Part shown: in pieces, positions 25,222 through 33,107 of the stretch | Layout of the letters: each line of letters begins with the position of its first letter | How positions within the stretch are numbered: the first letter of the stretch is position 1 | DNA from: an uncultured Scytonema sp. | GTDB taxonomy: Bacteria > Cyanobacteriota > Cyanobacteriia > Cyanobacteriales > Nostocaceae | Direction of reading: 5' to 3' | DNA length: 33,877 nucleotides | Assembly (NCBI GenBank): GCA_937873135.1 | Contig: CALMVQ010000133.1 | Location: forward strand, 1-33,877 | Made by a program: the position numbers and the translations under genes | Notes under the pieces: model-generated | What the model was told of the DNA's origin: nothing | The model's input: only the letters and a program-made list of their open reading frames with translations | Database searches by the model: none

Positions 25222-26526
25222 TTATTTTGCTGATACTTGTTTTGCCATGATATTTTCAGATCTTGCAATAAGTTTTTTGAGAAGGTTGACATGCTCTTGA
25301 TATATTGTTGGAGAGTCCGATGAAGGATCAACGATTAATTCACCAATCGTATCATTAGCCCGTTCATTGATAGAATCAATCAGGAGATTGGGCATACTTA
25401 TATGTTCTTCGGCAATCTTTTTAATAGTAGCATTGGGACGGTCTTGCTCGAGAATAGCTTTCAATACTTGAATTTCATAACTTGGTAAGTTCTCGAAAAA
25501 TCTATTCCATTCCTCTGGTAGAGTTTCTGGTTTAACAGCGCTCGTATTCAATTCCAATGATTCAATTATATCTAAAAAAGGAAAGACTTCTACATCATCT
25601 TCTTGGAAATTATTGTGCAAAGTTTCTTGAGTTAGGGTTTCCATTTGATGTAGTAATTCCCAAACTTGGCTTTGCAACTGCTCGCGTTCGTTTTGTAATA
25701 ATGCAAATTGTTCTTGCAATTGTCCAAATTCTGTTTCTTTATCTACGATTTGAATTTTTAAATAATTTAGATAAGTTTCTATGTTTTCTCTTTCAGCTAA
25801 CTTATCTAAAAGTAGCTGATTCTGCTGTTCTTCTTGAGTTTCTAATTTTTGAACTTCAACCCGCATCTGATACAATTTTTCTTCTAATTGCGGTTTGAGT
25901 CTATTAAGTAGGGTTAAAGTGCTTTCTAATTCCTGCTTTTGCTGCTGCAATTCACTAATTTGAGTTTGCAGTTTAGAAATTTCCGAACGAGATACGTTAC
26001 AATTTAAGTCAAGCCGTCGTTTTTCTGATGTTACATTAGAAAAAGATTTGTTAAGTTCTACTTTACTTTTTTCCAGTTCTATAAGTTCTATCTGCAAATT
26101 GGTTATTTCTGTTTTTAACTGTTTTTTTTCTATGACAAAACAGCTTAACTCCCGATTTAAACTATCTCTTTGATTGCGACGTTCTACAAGTTGACTTTGC
26201 AGATTATTTGACTCTTGATATAATAAATATTTATGACCTTCAAGTTTATTTATGTCTACTAAAATACGAGACTTAAATACTTCAATCTCCTTAATTCTAT
26301 TACGAAGAGAATCTAAGATTAGCATTTCATAATTTTTACGTCGTTTATCTACAAAAAATGCTGCTAAATAAGTTGCAGGAACAGTAGTTATACCTGTAAT
26401 GAAAGCTTGATTAAAATTCCAACTGAGGAAAAAACTAAGAACAAAACTTACACCAAAGGCAACTATACCTATCATAAATCTATTGTTGATCGCCGTTGTT
26501 GATTGCATATTGCTTGTTCTTACCAT
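25222..26526 (-). CDS. Membrane coiled-coil protein with TerB-C-like C-terminus
   Basis: The 434-residue product begins with two membrane segments (MIGIVAFGVSFVLSFFLSW near residues 18-36 and FITGITTVPATYLAAFFV near 42-59). A very long coiled coil follows, about 65-310 (RRNQRDSLNRELS, LQTQISELQQQKQELESTL, LQEQFALLQNEREQLQSQV). The last 100 residues form a compact domain (LPEEWNRFFENLPSYEIQVL near 335, then ISMPNLLIDSINERANDTIG near 386) that resembles the TerB-C domain of Ter-linked stress systems. The coil probably holds the domain away from the membrane on the cytoplasmic side. It precedes the BrxD-like ATPase. The TerB-C match rests on motif memory. Confidence 0.75.
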   Translation of the reverse strand: MVRTSNMQSTTAINNRFMIGIVAFGVSFVLSFFLSWNFNQAFITGITTVPATYLAAFFVDKRRKNYEMLILDSLRNRIKEIEVFKSRILVDINKLEGHKYLLYQESNNLQSQLVERRNQRDSLNRELSCFVIEKKQLKTEITNLQIELIELEKSKVELNKSFSNVTSEKRRLDLNCNVSRSEISKLQTQISELQQQKQELESTLTLLNRLKPQLEEKLYQMRVEVQKLETQEEQQNQLLLDKLAERENIETYLNYLKIQIVDKETEFGQLQEQFALLQNEREQLQSQVWELLHQMETLTQETLHNNFQEDDVEVFPFLDIIESLELNTSAVKPETLPEEWNRFFENLPSYEIQVLKAILEQDRPNATIKKIAEEHISMPNLLIDSINERANDTIGELIVDPSSDSPTIYQEHVNLLKKLIARSENIMAKQVSAK

Positions 26527-26542
26527 AGTTAAGGAGTTATTG

Positions 26543-26587
26543 GTAGGGGCGAGTTTATTTAATAAGATAGTTTGTTAAACCTGCCCA
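26543..26587. repeat. Dispersed palindrome, GTAGGGGC family
   Basis: GTAGGGGCGAGTTTA on the left and TTAAACCTGCCCA on the right are near-complementary arms around a short AT-rich loop. It lies in the 185-base gap upstream of the TerB-C-like gene, so it may fall in its leader. Confidence 0.6.
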
Positions 26588-26711
26588 TCAGCTAGGGGAC
26601 AGATTTTATCTAAACATATCAACAGATACAATAGCTTGTTAAACTGTTCTGTGTAAAAATCAATTCGTTCATAAAGATCTGTTCAAATGACAATATTAAA
26701 GTAAATTTCTT

Positions 26712-28049
26712 TTATGACTGCGAATGACCGAGATTGTTTTGTGAATTCACTCTTGTTAAATCTGCTTTCAAGAAATCAACAAACTGCCTTGCAGTTCGTC
26801 CGGAACGACCATTGTGACGAGTTGCCCACTGTAAAGCTTGATATTCCAAATCTTCCTGACCGATATTAATTTCAGCTTGCGTTGCTAGATGCTGGACGAT
26901 TTGTAAATAAGTTTTTTGCTCTGCTGGTTCAAAAGTCAAGGTTAAGCCAAAGCGATCACTAAACGAAAGCTTTTCCTGCATAGTATCCCAAGCATGGATT
27001 TCATCATTATTTCGTGAAGTTGGTCTATCTGTGAAAAACTCCCGAATTAAATGGCGACGGTTGGAAGTAGCATACACGACGATATTTTGCGATCGCGCCG
27101 TTAAATTGCCTTCTAAAACCACTTTAAGTGCTTTAAAAGCGTCGTCATCTTCTTCAAAAGAGAGGTCATCAACAAAGATAATAAATTTTTGCGGTAATTG
27201 CCGCAACTGTTCCACAATTTTCGGTAAATCTTTCAGTTCAGTTTTTCCCACCTCCAGTAAGCGTAAGTTACTCTCACCATACTCATTCAACAAAGCTTTC
27301 ACTAAAGAAGATTTACCCGAACCACGACTGCCATAAAGTAATACGTGCAGTGCAACCTGCCCTGATAATAAAAATTCTGTATTTTTCAGCAAAGCATCTC
27401 GCTGAGATTCATAACCCACGAGTTCCTGCAACTTTACCGGATCGTTATACTGTATACCAAGAAACTGTCCATCTTGCCAACGTGCTGCCTTGTACTCAGC
27501 AAATAAACCCGTACCAAACTGCTGATAATAAGCTGCCAAATCTTCTACAGCATCAATCCAGTTTTCCAACTCCTGCAGTTTCACGATCAACGGCAGTTCA
27601 TTTTTTACTTCGGTTTCATCCTGGTGTAGATACCAAACGACTGGTGAGATCGGCAAATGGGACGCAGCTTGCACCCACTCACTCAAAGATGCACTACTAC
27701 ATTCATAAAGGCTTTGAAATATTTGTAAATCATGCTGAACGGCTGCGATTAAAGCGGTTGGTAATTCCTCAAATTTTAGACGTTGAGCTTGTTGAGTGAA
27801 CGGGTTGTCATTTCTGAGAATCTGAGTAAGAAGATATGACTCCCAGTTTTGCTTTCTTGCAGCCAAGGAGTTGAAGTATTTACCGTAGGCTTGAAGGCAA
27901 TTTTGTGCATCGGCATCAGTGTAACGTATAGCTTGCAACAGGTCAAGAAATGCGTCACCCACTTCATTCCAAAGGACAGTTTGGTACAGTAAGAGGGAAG
28001 CTGCTTGACGCTGGAGAAATTTAACCGTTGTAATTGCTTGATTATCCAT
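26712..28049 (-). CDS. DUF815-family AAA+ ATPase
   Basis: The 445-residue product has an N-terminal helical region of about 200 residues and a C-terminal AAA+ domain typical of DUF815: LVGYESQRDALLKNTEFLLS near residues 210-229, Walker A LLYGSRGSGKSSLVKALLNE near 237-256, then LRLLEVGKTELKDLPKIVEQ, Walker B KFIIFVDDLSFEEDD near 288-302, and sensor-like VVYATSNRRHLIREFF near 323-338. The last helical part (RHNGRSGRTARQFVDFL) matches the family's lid region. The ATG at 28049 follows an in-frame TTG. The protein is cytoplasmic; the biological role of DUF815 is poorly defined. It is the first of three same-strand genes (DUF815, TerB-C, BrxD). Confidence 0.92.
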   Translation of the reverse strand: MDNQAITTVKFLQRQAASLLLYQTVLWNEVGDAFLDLLQAIRYTDADAQNCLQAYGKYFNSLAARKQNWESYLLTQILRNDNPFTQQAQRLKFEELPTALIAAVQHDLQIFQSLYECSSASLSEWVQAASHLPISPVVWYLHQDETEVKNELPLIVKLQELENWIDAVEDLAAYYQQFGTGLFAEYKAARWQDGQFLGIQYNDPVKLQELVGYESQRDALLKNTEFLLSGQVALHVLLYGSRGSGKSSLVKALLNEYGESNLRLLEVGKTELKDLPKIVEQLRQLPQKFIIFVDDLSFEEDDDAFKALKVVLEGNLTARSQNIVVYATSNRRHLIREFFTDRPTSRNNDEIHAWDTMQEKLSFSDRFGLTLTFEPAEQKTYLQIVQHLATQAEINIGQEDLEYQALQWATRHNGRSGRTARQFVDFLKADLTRVNSQNNLGHSQS

Positions 28050-28136
28050 CAATTAAAAGAGTTATTAAGCGAATGAGCTATGGTAGATTGTCTAGTAAGG
28101 TTTGCTGCAAAATCAAAATCTACATAGGTTTTAACA

Positions 28137-28457
28137 ATGTATATAGGTATTGTTGCTACTATTGCTTACGGTATTTTAGCAATTCTTGGTGGCATCATTG
28201 GCTACCGCAGTGCGAGTAGCAAAGTTTCCCTGATCAGTGGTAGCATCAGCGGTTTATCACTGATTGCTGCTGCTGTTGCCCAACTTCAAGGTCAAACTTG
28301 GGGTTTAATTTTAGCAACTGTTGTCACTGGTCTTCTGTTGGTCGTCTTTATGTTTAGACTAGCTAAAACACGTAAATTTATGCCTGCGGGATTGATGTCT
28401 ATTTTGGGTATAGTGGCCTTGGGCGTGATGATGACTCAACTGGTGGCATTAAAATAA
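28137..28457 (+). CDS. TMEM14-family small membrane protein
   Basis: The 106-residue product has four membrane segments with glycine-rich helices: IVATIAYGILAILGGIIGYR, VSLISGSISGLSLIAAAVAQ, WGLILATVVTGLLLVVFMF and GLMSILGIVALGVMMTQLVA. The layout and the FRLAKTRKFMPAGLM loop match TMEM14 (UPF0136) proteins, which in plants include the fatty acid exporter FAX1. Transport of fatty acids is an inference. It is divergent from the DUF815 gene with an 87-base gap. No partner gene is visible. Confidence 0.88.
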   Translation: MYIGIVATIAYGILAILGGIIGYRSASSKVSLISGSISGLSLIAAAVAQLQGQTWGLILATVVTGLLLVVFMFRLAKTRKFMPAGLMSILGIVALGVMMTQLVALK

Positions 28458-28602
28458 CTTCAGCTTTTTAGTACGAAAATACTCCTCCTCACCTTTGCTT
28501 ACTGAACTAGTACATTTATATTACCGTAGATGGAAGTATTTCAACATCGCGGCTGATTCTTTTGTGTGGTAGATCATACACAAGATCGGTAAGTTATTAC
28601 GC

Positions 28603-28740
28603 ATGAAAATTGCACTTCCCACTCTTAAGGAGAAGCAAGGGGAAGTAATCTGTCTCATCGGCCCCATTCCTTACTCCCCCTGCTTCCTTTGTTTTAGCCC
28701 GAAAAAAATTATTATACTTATTCGGAAATTAACGAATTAA
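28603..28740 (+). CDS. Possible small peptide upstream of the kinase/HopA1 pair
   Basis: An ATG-started frame encodes 45 residues starting MKIALPTLKEKQGEVICL, with Pro, Ser and three Cys in IPYSPCFLCFSP. No Shine-Dalgarno sequence is seen, and it overlaps a purine/pyrimidine inverted repeat (28629-28687), so it may be chance. It is listed because the neighbouring genes belong to families that can modify Ser and Cys in peptides. The rest of the gap 28458-29133 shows that hairpin, AT-rich stretches, a hairpin GAGGAAAG/CTTTCCTC near 29047-29073 and CCATTACC-type short repeats. Confidence 0.15.
   Translation: MKIALPTLKEKQGEVICLIGPIPYSPCFLCFSPKKIIILIRKLTN
28629..28687. repeat. Imperfect inverted repeat
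   Basis: GGAGAAGCAAGGGGAAGTAA and TTACTCCCCCTGCTTCC are near-complementary arms. It resembles the purine/pyrimidine arms of the repeat near 18926. Confidence 0.55.
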
Positions 28741-29021
28741 TCTTGTATTACTAAGCCGATTGCGCCGTGATAGCTTATTAGCAGTCTTGGTTTTTAAAGA
28801 ACATTTAAAAGTTGAAATAGTTAGAGGATAACAATTAAAATTTAACCTGAAAATTTTATTTTAATTGCCATATTGGCATGTTTTTATTTAAGATATTCGA
28901 TATGACTAAGTAGGCTCAAGAATTCGTTCTGGTAATTTTTTAGCTTATTGTTATCTACCAAATTCTCTTGAAATGAAGCCAATACTAAATAAAATTGCTA
29001 AGTCGAAGATGTGTGCTATGT

Positions 29022-29112
29022 GGTAATTAGGCATTGGGAATTAGGCATGAGGAAAGAAATAATTATCTTTCCTCTTATCCATTACCCATTCCTTGTTACC
29101 CATTACCCATAA
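29022..29112. repeat. Short tandem repeats and hairpin before the phosphotransferase gene
   Basis: GGAATTAGGCAT-type and CCATTACCCATT-type repeats surround a GAGGAAAG/CTTTCCTC stem. They resemble the heptamer repeats found in heterocystous cyanobacteria. Confidence 0.6.
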
Positions 29113-29133
29113 CTACAATATAGGAAATACTAA

Positions 29134-30369
29134 ATGTTAATTTCCCTGTGTGATAAAAACGTTATCCAGTATCTGCAAACTATCGGTGTGAGTAGCTTAG
29201 GAGACGACGCTGAATATACTCAATTATTGAACAGTAGCAAGAAGAATTTTAATTTACAAGTTACTTTAGCAGGAAATCGCCAACTCTTGGTTAAACAAGA
29301 ACGTCATATTGAAAATGATGGAACACAGCAAGAGTTATTCAAAGAATGGGTATTTCACCAACTACTACAGCGGTTTCCAGTTCTGGGAAATATTTCTGCG
29401 ATCGCATCATTAGTCACGCATTTTGATGAGGAAAATTCTATCCTTGTGCGGAACTATTTAACGGACTATCTTGAACTTGCAAGTTTTTATCATCACAATT
29501 CTTATTTTCCAGAAGCAATTCCTATCGCACTTGGCACAACCTTAGGAGTGCTACATCGTGCCACATTCAATCGTCAAGAATATCGTAATTTTATGGCAAC
29601 TGCTCCTCAAGGAGAGTTCCGCTATCAGTTTTACAATCCAGTACAGGGCATAGAGTCAATAGAACCGAAAATTTTTAGTACTGTTCCTCTAGAGGCGCTG
29701 AAATTTTATGTTCTCTACCAGCGTTACGAAAGTTTAGAAGCAGCAATTGCAGAATTAGCAAGTGAATGGCGTCCTTGCTGCTTGACTCACAACGACTTAA
29801 AGTTTGAAAACATTTTAGTGCATTCCCGGTGGGAGCAACTGGACAATTGCCTTGTGCGACTTATAGATTGGGAAGCTTGTGGTTGGGGAGATCCTGCCTA
29901 TGATTTGGGAAGTCTGGTGGCAAGCTATTTAAAAATTTGGCTTCACAGTCTGATTGTAGATCCCACTATCGAGTTAGAAGAGTCTCTGCATCTGGCGATG
30001 ACACCATTAGAAGTTATCCAACCTTCAATGCTGGTACTTCTTCGGTCATATCTGAATGCTTTCCCAATGATTCTTGAGTACCGTCAGGACTTTATTTTAC
30101 GAGTTGTTCAATTTGCAGGTTTAATCCTAATTCATCATATACAGCAAACAATCCAAGACCGCAAATACTTTAATAATACTGGTCTATGTATGCTTCAGAT
30201 AGCCAAAACTTTACTAACAGGACCACAGCAATCTGTGTTAACGGTTTTTGGTCTCTCAGAATCAGAAATCACCAAACCTTTTGCACAATTGGCTACCCAC
30301 CATCCAGTAGATACACAGGAAAATTTGCTTCGCCTTTACTACAACAAAACTCGTCTACGTGGGTTTTAG
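29134..30369 (+). CDS. Phosphotransferase (APH fold), LxmK-like kinase
   Basis: The 411-residue product has the kinase core of aminoglycoside/choline phosphotransferases: LLVKQERH near residue 50 (ATP-binding lysine), catalytic loop LTHNDLKFENILVH near 215-228 (His, Asp, Asn) and metal-binding LIDWEACGWGDPAYDLGSLV near 240-259. No membrane segment is obvious. An AGGAAA lies about 7 nt upstream of the ATG. It is followed after 112 bases by a HopA1-family gene. In class V lanthipeptide and thioamitide clusters a kinase of this fold phosphorylates Ser/Thr of a precursor before elimination. That role here is inferred from the pairing, since the kinase alone could act on small molecules. Confidence 0.85.
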   Translation: MLISLCDKNVIQYLQTIGVSSLGDDAEYTQLLNSSKKNFNLQVTLAGNRQLLVKQERHIENDGTQQELFKEWVFHQLLQRFPVLGNISAIASLVTHFDEENSILVRNYLTDYLELASFYHHNSYFPEAIPIALGTTLGVLHRATFNRQEYRNFMATAPQGEFRYQFYNPVQGIESIEPKIFSTVPLEALKFYVLYQRYESLEAAIAELASEWRPCCLTHNDLKFENILVHSRWEQLDNCLVRLIDWEACGWGDPAYDLGSLVASYLKIWLHSLIVDPTIELEESLHLAMTPLEVIQPSMLVLLRSYLNAFPMILEYRQDFILRVVQFAGLILIHHIQQTIQDRKYFNNTGLCMLQIAKTLLTGPQQSVLTVFGLSESEITKPFAQLATHHPVDTQENLLRLYYNKTRLRGF

Positions 30370-30435
30370 TAGGGGCGGGTTTAATTGGCGATAACTCGTC
30401 AGTAAACGCTCCCGCCTTGTAAAACCCGCCCTTAC
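30369..30435. repeat. Dispersed palindrome, GTAGGGGC family
   Basis: GTAGGGGCGGGTTTAA and AAAACCCGCCCTTAC form the arms. It begins at the last base of the phosphotransferase stop codon and fills much of the 112-base gap to the HopA1 gene, so it would fold in the joint mRNA. Confidence 0.75.
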
Positions 30436-30481
30436 AGGAGTCAGGAATTATCTCCCCCTTCCCCCAACAAGTATCCGAATC

Positions 30482-31540
30482 ATGTTAAATTCGCTCTTTG
30501 AGATTGCTAGTAACGTTCAAATAGAGGCTAATTTTTGCATTCGCCATCCCAATTATCAAGCTTTTGCCTTGGAGACGGAAGTTGCGGAACGATTTCAGCA
30601 AACTTCAACAGCTTTGCAGCATAAGTTTCTGACCCTGCGCTTACGAAATTTCCTCCACGGGATCTATTACAATGGTTCCCTACAAACTACCTTGGCTGTA
30701 AATGGTGATGTTACCAACGACCAACGACACCGAAATTTAGACAACTCCAATTTGGGGATCGATGGGCAATTTTACGAGTTACTACACAAAAGCAACAATG
30801 GTATAGGTTACTTTGACCCTAATTGGCAGGTGTTACGGCTTGAACCTGATGGCAGTCTGGCAGTCATTAAAGGCGGTTTGACATTGTACGTTGAAAGCGA
30901 CCACCTTAGAGAACCGACAATGCCATCAGTCAAAGGTGGTGATATTGCGATTTGGATGCCTAAAAATAGACTACAGAACGGTTTTTACATTGCACTTAGC
31001 AATGTGGGGCACGAACAACTGGGCTACCCAGATGCTGATTTGGGTGTGGGGCGAATCTACTTCAACTTGACTCCATCAGGTGCGATCGCCCTGATGAAAA
31101 GCTTGACATTGCAACTGAATGCTGTAGCCCTTCCCTTTAGTTTTCAAGTTTTATCGCATCCCTCTGCATACGGACGTTATGACTCGGGAATACTCTACTT
31201 TGAACGCAATGACTATCCGGCAGTCAGAGAAATTCTTCAAGCTGTTTATCTAGAACATCAATCTCATTTCCACAAGCCAGTTCCCTTATTCACCAAGTTT
31301 TTGGCACCAGGGCTGAGTTTAGCAGAAGAGCCAACCCAAAAATTTGCACTGATGGAAAGTTTTGGGTTAAACCGCTGTCAGATTGTCGCGACTGCTTTAT
31401 TAGACGCTTGGCAAAAAGGCAAAAATTCCACCGAGGAGCGAATAAATACAATCTGTCAGCATTTTAGCCGACAGGGTATTGATTTGCAGCGTCCCTACCT
31501 CAATCCTTATTCTGAAGATATTTATTTTCCGTTAAATTAA
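30482..31540 (+). CDS. HopA1-family protein, LxmY-like lyase candidate
   Basis: The 352-residue product matches the type III effector HopA1 family as found in bacteria outside plant pathogens. Family-like segments include RLRNFLHGIYYNGS near residue 53, NNGIGYFDPNW near 105, GGLTLYVESDHL near 131, WMPKNRLQNGFYIALSNVG near 158-176, RIYFNLTPSGAIALM near 191-205, YDSGILYFERNDYPAV near 234-249 and FLAPGLSLAEEP near 275. In lexapeptide-type (class V) lanthipeptide clusters LxmY is a HopA1-like lyase that eliminates phosphate and pairs with kinase LxmK, the same pairing as here. Proposed role: elimination on a peptide substrate. The start is ATG without a clear Shine-Dalgarno sequence. Confidence 0.8.
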   Translation: MLNSLFEIASNVQIEANFCIRHPNYQAFALETEVAERFQQTSTALQHKFLTLRLRNFLHGIYYNGSLQTTLAVNGDVTNDQRHRNLDNSNLGIDGQFYELLHKSNNGIGYFDPNWQVLRLEPDGSLAVIKGGLTLYVESDHLREPTMPSVKGGDIAIWMPKNRLQNGFYIALSNVGHEQLGYPDADLGVGRIYFNLTPSGAIALMKSLTLQLNAVALPFSFQVLSHPSAYGRYDSGILYFERNDYPAVREILQAVYLEHQSHFHKPVPLFTKFLAPGLSLAEEPTQKFALMESFGLNRCQIVATALLDAWQKGKNSTEERINTICQHFSRQGIDLQRPYLNPYSEDIYFPLN

Positions 31541-31633
31541 TAAGTAATCTCTACCTCAAACCATCAATGACATATCTAGTGCAGATCGGCGGAAATAAAC
31601 CACCCATCTGAAATAGTTAAAACCCTTACAAAA

Positions 31634-31670
31634 TAAGGTTCTTTCTTTTTACTTTTTACTTTTTACTTTT
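31634..31670. repeat. TTTTTAC tandem repeat
   Basis: TTTTTACTTTTTACTTTTTAC is part of a short tandem run after the HopA1 gene, of the heptamer type seen in other Nostocales intergenic spaces. Confidence 0.65.
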
Positions 31671-31846
31671 GCCTTGTTGTACTAGTGTCCATGATCTCTT
31701 GCGGTATGTTTGAATAACTCTTAAAATCAAACTTAGAACGTGTAATATAATTTCAGATTTTTTCATCAAAATATTCCCAAGTTTCTATTTTATTAAAAAT
31801 TTTAAATAGTAAAATTCTGAAGAAATGATAATCACCTTGAGAGCGA

Positions 31847-31875
31847 AGCGGTCGCCAATAGCGACCGTTTTACTC
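31847..31875 (+). terminator. Probable Rho-independent terminator
   Basis: CGGTCGC and GCGACCG form a perfect 7-bp GC-rich stem around CAATA, followed by TTTT. It lies about 310 bases after the HopA1 stop and is the nearest good terminator for that transcript. Between 31541 and 31847 only repeats and AT-rich DNA are seen. Confidence 0.55.
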
Positions 31876-31917
31876 GTAATTAGCATTTATTAGCACTGTT
31901 AAAATCCTTCGACTTAC

Positions 31918-32034
31918 TTAATTATTCTTAGGAGATTTGTTCTGGTCGGGCTTCGGTTCTAGTTGGCGGCTATTATTATTCGCCGAGGAAAGACGATCGT
32001 CTTGAGGTTGAGAGGAGATTCGCTGGAATGACAT
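31918..32034 (-). CDS. Possible small hypothetical protein
   Basis: On the minus strand an ATG at 32034 opens a 38-residue frame starting MSFQRISSQPQDDRLSS and ending in a Lys/Asn/Pro-rich tail. It has no Cys, no membrane segment and no recognised family. It is polar throughout and could be a small disordered protein or chance. It lies between the HopA1 gene and the IS630 remnant. Confidence 0.25.
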   Translation of the reverse strand: MSFQRISSQPQDDRLSSANNNSRQLEPKPDQNKSPKNN

Positions 32035-32111
32035 AGTAAACAGGTTATTTTTTACTTTCTACAAATTTAACTACACGTGAGAAAATTGCGAATTCGGAAA
32101 ATAACTGACTT

Positions 32112-32932
32112 CTATAGCAATCTGTGGAGGACATCCAAACTAATGGTACGTTTATACTAAAGCATTGAGAACAGATTATACCGATGAAGAACTTTTTACT
32201 AGAACAGCAACAAAAATCAGAGAGGATAGGAATTTTAACAGAGTTGATTCACAGCCATCCAGAAGCGAGAGAACTTAAACGAGCAATAGCTGTAAAAATA
32301 GTCAAAAAAAAGAGAGAAGAAATCATTGATTTTTGGACTCAGCACCACGCTGAGATTCAGTCGGGGCAGCTAGTTGTCTTTTTTGTGGATGAGTGTCATT
32401 TACTGGCAAATGATGTGTGTGGATATGTTTGGGGGAAGACAGATATCAGAATTGAGATTCCTATCAAAAACATTAAAGATAGACAAACTCCTGAATGGAG
32501 CCTTAGATTATAAAACACAAGAATTTATCGTTCACGAGTTTCCATCTGGAAATTCATCAAGTACAGTAGACTTCCGCCGCGTATCTACGCGCATCAACTT
32601 CCAGGGCAAAGAATTGCTTTGATTTGGGATGGAGCTAGTTATCATAGATCGGATGAAGTAAAAAAGTTTTTGGCAGCCGTCAACGATCGCCATGAACCAG
32701 AGCAGTGGCAAATTACTTGTATTAGATTTGCACCTAATGCACAAGGGACAAAACCCGTTCCGAAGATGTTTGGTTGCAAACCAAGAACTTTTTGAGAAAG
32801 TTTTAGCCTTTGTGCAAATCTTTTTCTGTTGTCAAGTGGCTGTTTAAGTTCTTTACCAATCACCAAGAATTTGATTTTCCGCTCGCTGCATCAGTATGCA
32901 CCTTGTTCGGATCTCAAATAGGATTGCTATAG
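32112..32932 (+). mobile_element. IS630-family element, decayed and internally deleted
   Basis: Perfect 11-base terminal inverted repeats bound the element: CTATAGCAATC at 32112-32122 and GATTGCTATAG at 32922-32932, each ending in the TA that IS630/Tc1 elements duplicate. The 821-base length is shorter than intact IS630 relatives (about 1.1 kb). It interrupts the space between the HopA1 region and the WD40 gene. Confidence 0.8.
32184..32932 (+). pseudogene. IS630 transposase, frameshifted
   Basis: The transposase is spread over three frames. The N-terminal part ARELKRAIAVKIVKKK jumps directly to EIIDFWTQHHAEI, so the helix-turn-helix part is missing. The first catalytic Asp is in VVFFVDECHLLAND. 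A shift near 32490 leads to GALDYKTQEFIVHEFPSG, a further shift near 32600 to IALIWDGASYHRSDEVKKF (second Asp), and another near 32745 to SEDVWLQTKNFLRKF (the Glu). After a stop, LCKSFSVVKWLFKFFTNHQE continues. All DDE residues survive but in different frames, so the enzyme cannot be made. Confidence 0.88.
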
Positions 32933-33107
32933 TCGGTTAAAAAATATTAAGCTTATAAAAATCGGGTAGTGCGTCAGACAAGTCTGTGCATAAGTGATTA
33001 GATCATGCCAAGACCAAGGAGCGATTACGCGTCCCTGCCCTCATAACAGCAGTAGTTTCCTTCAGACTATTCAGTAAAACCTGCCTAACTCATATCACTC
33101 TTTGAGG

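Noticed and set aside
27031-27799. Plus-strand frames antisense to the DUF815 gene
   Set aside because: The minus-strand protein has a full AAA+ motif set; the others have none.
33001-33090. Fifth copy of the GTAGGGGC palindrome
   Set aside because: Only fragments such as AAAACCTGCC remain and no matching left arm is present.
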